The notes under the pieces: generated by a model | Seen by the model: only the letters and a program-made list of their open reading frames with translations | The model's database searches: none | What the model was told of the DNA's origin: nothing | Program-made: the position numbers and the translations under genes | Source of the DNA: Leptidea sinapis | Taxonomy: Eukaryota; Arthropoda; Insecta; Lepidoptera; Pieridae | DNA: 64,000 nt | Reading direction: 5' to 3' | NCBI RefSeq assembly: GCF_905404315.1 | Contig: NC_066312.1 | Location: 4,389,001-4,453,000 of the forward strand | Shown here: one piece after another, positions 55,975 to 64,000 of the stretch | Layout: each line of letters opens with the position of its first letter | Numbering within the stretch: position 1 is the first letter of the stretch

Positions 55975-56212
55975 AATACGGCGTTCTTGAAAAACGCAAA
56001 AATTCCGAGCGTCACTTTGAGACACACAGACAAATGTAAAATCATTTGCCCAGTAATTTCACCCAAGTACGGCGCCCTTCAGACTGAAACACAATAATGC
56101 TTACACATTACTGGTTCAAGGCAGAAATAGGCGCCTTTGTGTCACCATAATGTCACCATGTCATAATCTAGCCAGCATCCTGTGCAAAGGAGCCTCCCGT
56201 TGGTAAAACTAA
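55975..56212 (-). repeat. SINE-like dispersed repeat, family S1
   Basis: The complement of the family at 31152-31385, with GTACGGCGCCCTTCAGACTG, TAATGCTTACACATTACTGG and AGCCAGCATCCTGTGCAAAG. It includes a middle part missing from the copy at 31152. Confidence 0.6.
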
Positions 56213-57052
56213 ATTGTTCCCGATTTCATTTGTAATCAAAAACTAATGGTGTGTTATATCAGCACTTGAGAAGCTCGATTGCCTTGGCCCACCACCAACA
56301 TCTCGATATAATATCGGATGCGATCAGCGATGTGCATGTGTGTGTGTGGGCTTGAAATAATAACTACCTACCTACCCTGCGTCATCGGTTCTTCTGTGAC
56401 TCATTACGACTAGGGTCATATTGCCACTGCGTTGGACAGTTTATGCTGGCTATCAAGTGAACCTCATTCTTCTGATATAAACTAAGTATATTCACACCTA
56501 TAGAGAGAGGATCTGTTATATCGGCGTTTACATTGTTCACTATAGGTATAAAATAAAATCGCGGATTGGACATTCGTCGGGCTTCGACCTATTTGGTTTG
56601 ATAGAATATACAATAATTCAGTGTGAATTAAACAGTTTTTTTAAAGTAACTCCTGACTCGCCCCGGTCATCCAATATTAATTAATTTAGTAAATTATTTA
56701 ATGTAATTCGAGGAGATTGTCTCTGTTAGCCGAAATACAGGTTCATGCTAGTTCGGCTTCAGCTGCTAAAACTTTTATGTACCTATATACTAAACTTTGT
56801 TGATCGCATATTTTGTTTATTAAATAGGATAAGTAATTGTTTTGCAACAAAATAAATAATTATTATAATTCGATGGTTTTTTTCAAAATTGAATTGAAAC
56901 AATGAAATTGAAATTCCATTCCAATTCCTACATGTTAAGCGGAATAATAGCGCTCAAGGCGCGCTACAACCACGTATAGAGTTTATTACTCTTATATCTG
57001 ATCTAATGCACCTCATGAGCTACAATTCAGACCACTCGGTCGGTCGGGATAA
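56213..57052. other. No gene seen
   Basis: AT-rich sequence. The minus frame at 56382-56573 has no supporting signals. Confidence 0.4.
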
Positions 57053-57287
57053 CTCAGGCTGAGATCTATAAAGCGTACTTAGACTTTGCTCAGATCTTAC
57101 TATAATTTAACAGTGTGATAAAATGTGAACTTGTGCATTAGGCTATCCTAGCTTTATCTCAACATAATTCCAACCGTCAAATGACTATAAAACCGAAATC
57201 AAAGATTATGCTGAGCTTACACTCAGCTAAAATTGCGTAAGTCTCAGTAAAGTCTCAGTACGCTCATATAGATCTCAACCTCACAGC
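57053..57287. mobile_element. MITE family B, complete copy
   Basis: The termini form long imperfect inverted repeats: GAGATCTATAAAGCGTACTT followed by AGACTTTGCTCAGA on the left, against the complement of ...GTAAGTCTCAGTAAAGTCTC and AGTACGCTCATATAGATCTC on the right. The interior is AT-rich and non-coding. A truncated relative is at 29615-29799. Confidence 0.75.
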
Positions 57288-58799
57288 TTATCGTATTCTC
57301 AGAAGAAATTCTCGCTTCATTTCTTCTACCAGTTTATCAGATTCACATTCAATATTTTACACAAAACAATATTAAAAATCACTTATTAAACGTCAGAAAC
57401 TATCCCCATTCAAGATAGACTGCTTCAGAACCGAGAAGAACGGGCGCTAGAAACTCAGCGGGTTTTTTTTTATATATAAAAATATGGATTACAATGTAAT
57501 ATCGTAAAAATAAACATTTATAAATAAAATGCCTTACGGTGTTCGCTCCATTATCATGAGGAGTATTCCAGTTTGAACTAGATTCCAGCCATCACATCTA
57601 CCGTCACACTACAGGCCACATCCATCTTAATTATCTGACTCATTACCTGAATGCTAAGTCTTTCTCCACACTGCGACTCTTGATCTCTGAATCTGTACTA
57701 TTAAATGTAATAGGTCCTAATACTACCTTCACCAAAAAGTGTAGATCGTTTTATAAGAATGTTACGTGTAAGGGAGAAATGTAGAAAGCTAAAATTAATA
57801 ACAATGTAACGTACTTAACAACTTACCTAAAGCATTAAATAATTTAGCAATGACAAACAAGAGTCAAAATAAAGTCATAATTCCAGATTACAAAATTTAG
57901 AACTAAAGTTGCTATTGATGAACAGAAAAACACATAATAATTAGGTATGCTTAATCATTTTTGTCTTGAAAAAAAATAATTATGACCACAACTTAATCCG
58001 TAGGTCGTAACTTATCTAAAGTGAGCTGTAGTATCGCTTTTTCAGGTGAAATAGTTTTTCATAATAAACTACCAAAGTTCAAAGCGACGTAATATAATCA
58101 ATAAAATCTCTAGTCAACGTCACGTAAACGCAAAAATATCATCTTTTACATTACACAGAAGTTATCTTTCCAGAATCACTCGAGTGTCTCGAAATAGACA
58201 ACATTTGTTGGATCTGTTTCAACATAGTTCGCACCCAGTTATCATGTTGTAAAATATCAGGATTTTTTCCTCAACAAACTTTTTTAACTTCGGCTAGAGC
58301 ACATGTGTCCGATAGGTTTATTTACATCCGTTGAACCGGGGCTGCGTTGCTATGCAAGGGTTAACTCCAAATGTAGCTCACAGTATAAAAAATGGGATAA
58401 AAACTCTACGTAAAAACTTTGGTTTAAGTTACTGCATAATTTGCATTCGTAATCATTTTTTATTCGTTTGTTTTGAATTGCAAATATTAATGTTTTATTA
58501 AATTTGATGTGATTAAGGATGAAATACGAATAAATATCACATTATAATATGTGTATGAGTTTCATAGTTAATTAAGTAGACATTGGTTTGTCACAGCTAT
58601 AGAGAAACAATTTTGTTTTGATTTTGTAAGTGATAACTTGGACAAGTAAGCCCATACCAAATGGTTCATTATGTTTTGTTGCCATAAGTAAGTTAAATTA
58701 CTCCATTGTTTTTTTTATGAAAGAGGACAAAGAATTATTTTATTAACATACACACGGGTCTGCTCTTGGTATGTACCCACAACTTCTTCTGGAAGAGTT
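57288..58799. other. No gene seen
   Basis: AT-rich. A scrap at 58715-58740 (TGAAAGAGGACAAAGAATT) may be a LINE 3' UTR remnant. Nothing else is supported. Confidence 0.4.
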
Positions 58800-58935
58800 T
58801 TTATGAAAATAAGGGACGAGATGAGTATTAAAGCACATAATTGATACACCCTGCACTTTACAAAGCAGTGCCGCTTAGGATTCTTGAAAAATCCAAAATT
58901 TTTGAACTCTTTTCTATATTATTTCTCTGAGGTAT
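58800..58935 (-). repeat. SINE-like dispersed repeat, family S1, fragment
   Basis: The complement of the 3' half of the family: AAGGGACGAGATGAGTATTA, ATTGATACACCCTGCACTTT, CAGTGCCGCTTAGGATTC. Confidence 0.55.
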
Positions 58936-59391
58936 TGATATGTATTCTGTTTAATTGCCTTATAAATAAATGTATAGTTATAGGAATAATTATTTAATTA
59001 ATGTCACAAACACTCTATACACTAAAAATTTATTAAAGTAGGCGATACTTTACATAAATCCATAACTATCCAAGAGTCTTGAGTCTCGTGCCAGAGTTTG
59101 GCGAGTCAAAATGTCCTGAGGATGCCCCGTGTAGGCGAAACACGTGTCGAATTGTATTAAGATAAATATTGGCGGAATTAACACTAAGGAAAACTCAAAA
59201 AATTTGGACTCATACACTGATAAGATGTAATATGAAATGTCTTCGAAGTACATACGTATAATATAGCTATGACAGACAGTTACTGAGCATGCAAGTTGCA
59301 GTTTGATAATCTAATAAAAAAAACAAATGCAGTGTTCAAGTGCAACAATCTTCTTTAATATGTAATCTGAAGACTAAAACCCCTGTTGTTA

Positions 59392-59795
59392 TTTTTTTTT
59401 TGTGGAAAAGGAGGACGAGGACAAATGGATGTACGGTTACTTATCTGGTGATAAGTGATCACCGACGCCCATATTCTCTTGCAACACCAGAGGAATCACA
59501 ATTTATGGAAGGTGTACGCGCTTTCTTTGAAGGTACTCATGTCGTATCGTTTAGGAAACACCGCACAAGGAAGCTCATTCCACAGCTTTGTAGTACGTGG
59601 TAGAAAGCTCCTTAAAAACCTTACTATGGAGGACCGCCGCACATCCAGATGGTGGGGATGATATCCAGCTCTTCGGAACACTCCCTGTGATAAATGTGGT
59701 AGAAGACACACAGTGAAGCGAAGTCTCTCCGCAACGCCAAGTGATCCAGCCATTCGCAGAGTACTGGGTCCCCGACAATTCAAGCCGCTGTGTTA
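59392..59795 (-). mobile_element. LINE C-terminus and 3' UTR
   Basis: On the minus strand the frame 59783-59496 reads HHLDVRRSSIVRFLRSFLPR, TTKLWNELPCAVFPKRYDMS and TFKESAYTFHKL, a conserved CR1/Jockey-type C-terminus. The 3' UTR ends in a poly(A) run (complement of 59392-59401). Fragments of the same family are at 10889-11406, 15355-15530, 20500-20650, 55166-55250, 60290-60385 and 62124-62220. Plus-strand frames here are antisense shadows. Confidence 0.75.
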
Positions 59796-60289
59796 TATTG
59801 CTAACCTGTACGCTACATTACTTGTATAGGTTACATAAGCTATCTGTCTGTAAGTGATAAACCTGATGGGATTATTAATTATAATAATTATTGAGATTAT
59901 TATGTTTTTTGATTAGAATAAAATATATAGAGACCAAACGTCAGGCTATGGAGAATATAGTGTGGGTGAAGTAAGTACGTGTAAGTGATTTAGCTCGTAT
60001 TGAGTCTTGCGACTACAAACGCACAGACGAACAGTTTTTGATCTAGATAGTAGAAGTAAGTACGTGCATAAATAATTTTAATGAATTGTTACGACCCAAA
60101 TATCTCTTTAGGTCGTTCCTATTTCGTCGCGGAAATCTCGACACAAATATAACGAGATGGGAATCGCAAAAAATATATATATTCTAATGATGCTTTTTCA
60201 GTTTATCGCTTTCAAACAGACAGACGCGGCGCAGCACTGTTATATGAGCCCCCCTGTGGGCCTACTCCTAATCCTCTAAAGTAAATATA
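59796..60289. other. No gene seen
   Basis: AT-rich sequence without a recognised feature. Confidence 0.4.
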
Positions 60290-60385
60290 AAGTGATCTCC
60301 GCCGCCCACAGTCTCTTGCTACACCAGAGGAATCACAGGAGCTTTGCCTTACTTTAAGGAAGATGTACGCGCTTTTTTTCTGTTG
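60290..60385 (-). mobile_element. LINE 3' UTR fragment
   Basis: AGTGATCTCCGCCGCCCACA, CTCTTGCTACACCAGAGGAA and GAAGATGTACGCGC match the complement of the family at 59392-59795. Confidence 0.55.
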
Positions 60386-60654
60386 CATCATTTTTCACGT
60401 TTAAAAAAGTACCGAAGTGAAGTATATACATATAGATAGATTCTTTGTAAAGTACAGTTCTACCTATATATATAATATAATAAGTATTTAGTATAATATG
60501 TACAAATATAAATTTTCACTTAAATAATTAATATTATCACAAATTAAAAATGTCTTATGACGCGTATTTTAATTACTTTTTGAATGTTTTGTGTATGTAC
60601 AATATCTTCAATCTATTTTGAAAATATTATGTCCTATGTTTTATACTGTAAAAT

Positions 60655-60795
60655 TGTTACACAGTACGCACACACAGATCGTCGTGAAAACTCTTTGGGA
60701 AAGATCTTTGACTACCAGTGGACGTCTTCCGGCTAAAATGATGATACACAAGGGCGTCTTAACGATCTTCACCTTCACCGTCGAAAAAATATGAG
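60655..60795 (-). repeat. Dispersed transposon fragment
   Basis: The complement contains GCCGGAAGACGTCCACTGGT, AGTCAAAGATCTTTCCCAAA and GAGTTTTCACGACGATC. This is a diverged form of a very common moth repeat (GACGTCCACTGCTGGACAAAGG type). The frame at 60641-60889 overlaps it. Confidence 0.5.
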
Positions 60796-62123
60796 AGGCA
60801 CCGGCCCTTGCACTACCGTCCCTCACCCAGGTACATAACTGTTCATCAAAGGTATCTTTACTCCGTCGTTCAACAATCACGACTATCATACGTCAATGTG
60901 CGTGTGCGCAATGCGCTTGATGTTTTCCTGTCACCCACACATGCGCACCGGCATCCATTACAGAGTGCTCAATGTAAACAAAAGTCTCTGACGGCAACTT
61001 GAAAAGGTGTTACCGGGTATTTTAAACTAGCATCTTTCTGTTTGTACCGCACAAGATGATTACAAATGTAATTTAGAATGGCTGCGTGCGTAATGCGATG
61101 CTTTCATTGTCGGCACTCGAATTGGCTTAATCTCGATATGTTTCAATGTCCTATGTACATACATTTATACAATTTCCATAGATAAAAAAACGTTTCCCAG
61201 AACGAGTGGGCTATAGGCATTCTTTAACTCGCTCTCATGCGTACATCTCTCTCCAGTGAACCGACTAGGTATTGTATGTAAAGAACAACTTGGCTCTGTG
61301 AGATGAGATGTTCAAAATTTACATCAAAAACATCATACATATCATCTTGCCAAATTTCATATGACTCCACTCTATATTCGTCGTAAATTGATTGGGTTCT
61401 GGGACCAAAGCAAGTACTTTTCTGCCCATTGAAAGCACATGCAACTTATTTACGTTTAAAAACAGAAAATAAGCTAAGCTTTTGTAAGAATAATGAATCG
61501 TGTATGGATTTGGCAGTGTGCACATGTAGATACAGGACGATTCTGTAAAAGTTCTTAGAGAAGTTGGCACGAGAGTGTGTACCACGAGACACATCCCAAA
61601 TAAACACAAAACTGTTGGACACTTGGTAATGTGCACGACGAGATACACCCATTTAAAATGTGAATAAAACGACCAACCAGATGATTATTTATGCTGCAAT
61701 TATTCAATTTATTAGAAAAACAATTATATTTTATAATTTCACAAAAAATTCATATAATAACCATAAAATACATTATTTTTTAAATTTTTCTTACGTGTTT
61801 GCGCGGGAGCATTTCGTCGGTTGAAAATTAAAGGAGTTTCACTTAAAAAAAAATAAGTTACGTTCAAAAAGCATAAAAACATCTAAATATTTTCATAGAT
61901 ATGGTTCGTTCTAGCGAAAAAATGATAGACTGAGAATTTTTCAAACTTTGATGTATCTGCAGAAATACATTGTCAAGAAAAGGGTTGGTTACAAGTGATA
62001 ACCAGCAATGAAAATGAGATTACAATATTTGCATTGAATTTTCCCTCAAGTTTCTTATCGTTTGTAAAAAAAAGTGTATATAAAAACAGAGAGTTCTATG
62101 TACGTTACATATTTAATAAACTT
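60796..62123. other. No firm gene
   Basis: The block 60800-61010 is GC-richer. A minus frame of 109 residues at 61319-61648 is Cys/Leu/Tyr-rich but has no domain or splice support. Otherwise AT-rich. Confidence 0.3.
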
Positions 62124-62220
62124 TATGGGGGAAGGACAAATGAGAGAATGGGTCACCTGATTTTATGTGATCACCGACGCGCATAAATACACTTGGTGCA
62201 CCCGAGGAAAAACAGAAGCG
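62124..62220 (-). mobile_element. LINE 3' UTR fragment
   Basis: GGAAGGACAAATGAGAGAAT, GGGTCACCTGATTTTATGTG and ATCACCGACGCGCATAAA match the complement of the LINE 3' end family at 59392-59795, diverged. Confidence 0.55.
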
Positions 62221-63288
62221 TTGCCAACTCTTTAGGAATTGAAATTTGGTTTTTTAATAGTCACTGCGCAAGTCTAAGTCAGTATTCATGCGGAATTCCT
62301 ACCAATCGAACCTAATACACGCAGGTAACATAAACCATAGCACACTATGACAATTGTTTACAAACAGACTATTGATGCGGTGAAAATATTTTGCCTACAA
62401 CTTACGTGCGTATAATACCAACACATGCGCAGATATTGAAGGTCTGGGAAACGAACTAAATACCTAGTTATATATGATTGCTTCGTATCAAGATTGAAAA
62501 GTAATTAAAGAAAAAAACAGCAGAATATAAAAAGTATTCTAGGGTTGACTTTGACAAATAATATTATATTTTATAAAAAATATTTTGCTCATTTTGCATT
62601 TTTCCTTACATATATTGTTTATGTACGTACAACGTAATATACTCTATTAATTCACATTACTCGAGGAGGGCACATTTGGCCTACTTGCGAAAATGAAGTT
62701 AAATTTGAGTGAAATGAATGACTTATTATTGACGGAATCTGTTTGCTGCGTTTTTTCCAGTGGATGCATTTTTTCAACTTTTCCTAATAATATGCTCATT
62801 CAAAGTACTCGTCCCCAGGGAGACAGATATTAAAAATTAGATTAAAATAAATATTACAATATTATATTAAAGAACTGTTTTAGTCTTTGTTTAAGAAGAA
62901 TTAACTTGATCTTTTCGAAATCATTAAGGTTGGGTTAAATCAACTAATTTTAGCAATAACAAACATGTTAACGTACCGGTTTGACAATTTTTAGATGACG
63001 ACGCCAGCACACGACTCCTAGATTAGTTACAGATTGTTGCGAACTGGTATTATGGAAAATTGATTCATTTAGGTGAATAATGTATTTATTTTCTTTAAAA
63101 TTACGGTTAAGTAGATCTTTCTTTCGTTTAGCGTTCATTTAAGGTCACCATTGTAGTAGCTCCATCTACTAAAAAAATAAATTAGTGAGGTTATAGGATG
63201 TAATATCTGGATCTACTGAAACGACTCTGAAAATTCTGTTACCAACAGAAAGCCCCATTATTTGTGAGTGTCATAAGGTATATTAAAA

Positions 63289-63291
<3 letters not shown>
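62221..63291. other. No gene seen
   Basis: AT-rich sequence without a recognised feature. Confidence 0.4.

Positions 63292-63327
<36 letters not shown>
63292..63327 (+). repeat. TA dinucleotide microsatellite
   Basis: An uninterrupted run of TA units of about 36 bp. Confidence 0.9.
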
Positions 63328-63329
<2 letters not shown>

Positions 63330-64000
63330 CTAAATAAAATAAAACGGCTAAACTAAATCATTTCTTATGAACGATGCCTTTACGATGAGAGATGTATTAT
63401 TAGTTTCGTATAAATGCATGTGACAGTTGTATGACAGCAACAACTAATATGGTTACACTAGAAAATCCGGGCGAAGTCGCGGGTACTAACTAGTTATTGT
63501 TATAAATTCCTTGCATAATTTATACGTCCAGATAAGGTTCTTGCTGCTAGGCAACCGATTAAAACTTTTTTTTCGAAGTTATCATAGCAGTCACAGTCTA
63601 TCTAGACCTATTTAAATGATCTAAGATAGTTTCAGGGCAGATGAGCAAGCTGTAAGTAGCAAGTGGCAAATGGCGAGTAAGGCAGGATGCGCGTATGGAT
63701 GCGAGGCGGGTAAATTAAGTTTTATGACGAGGCATGGGGCAGCCACGTGTTGTGTGTCCATCCACAGAGGAGCATGCCCGATTTGCGACGACCAATGCCT
63801 TGTGACGTACCGGTTTTATACGAAACAGACATCAGGAAGCAAATAGATTTATTCCGACAATTTCATTGTGCGCTATTTTGAAATAAATCTCGTTAAAATT
63901 TCCTCAAATTCGTGAACGAATTATATAATAACAACCCAAGGCGAAAACTAAGAAATATAATATGATTATTTTTAGTTTTCCAAACCTCCGTAACAAAATA
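63328..64000. other. No firm gene
   Basis: A GC-richer patch at 63640-63830 contains AGTTTCAGGGCAG and GCAAGCTGTAAGTAGC, resembling an acceptor and a donor 20 bp apart. This is too little to call an exon. Confidence 0.3.

Noticed and set aside
59340..59661. Plus-strand frames in the LINE at 59392-59795
   Set aside because: The minus strand carries the conserved reverse-transcriptase C-terminus; these are its shadows.
61319..61648. 109-residue minus frame
   Set aside because: No signal, domain, splice or poly(A) support; Cys/Tyr/Leu-rich composition typical of chance frames here.
63630..63660. Possible micro-exon between TTTCAGGGCAG and GCTGTAAGT
   Set aside because: Acceptor and donor are too close and there is no frame or partner exon.

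Overview
The window looks like an AT-rich insect nuclear segment, most probably from a moth or butterfly (Lepidoptera). This is inferred from the repeats: short Helitrons ending in CTAG, LINE tails of TTTGAAT, TTTGACT and TTGATTT type, and abundant mariner, hAT and Harbinger remnants in forms I know from lepidopteran genomes. There is no bacterial-type gene organisation, CRISPR array, rRNA or tRNA gene. No large multi-exon gene is obvious; most of the longer open frames are antisense shadows of transposon remnants.

Host-like features are few. An apparently intact U6 spliceosomal RNA gene with its TATA box lies at 6439-6578. A small intronless gene for a secreted prepropeptide (77 residues: signal peptide, RLAR processing site, C-terminal Gly) is present twice, at 12223-12456 (minus) and 17489-17722 (plus). 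Each copy has its own TATA box and poly(A) signal. The two genes sit in the arms of a large inverted duplication: left arm about 9376-13503, right arm about 16048-20014, spacer about 2.5 kb. The arms differ by roughly 2 % where compared by eye, and they differ in later insertions (a LINE only in the left arm, a 390-bp block only in the right). Other small frames are conserved between the arms: a 49-residue acidic frame, a 53-residue helical frame and a hydrophobic C-terminal tail.

Further right are a pair of paralogous terminal exons (35730-35837 and 42213-42368), each behind a TGTTTGCAG acceptor and sharing 3' flanks. A candidate minus-strand terminal exon with a poly(A) signal lies at 23808-24063.

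The rest is mobile DNA. It includes two hAT elements with 8-bp target duplications (4280-4662, and 48680-49136 nested in a LINE), two mariner elements (28002-29165 and an internally deleted one at 53534-54149), and a Harbinger-like element with a 144-bp internal tandem duplication (52844-53453). There are also Tc1 fragments at the inner palindrome junction, several Helitron families that share a terminal hairpin, MITEs, SINE-like repeats, and many LINE 3' ends. The longest LINE remnant is at 42800-44512. Stretches not listed as features are AT-rich, with short repeat debris and no gene I can support.
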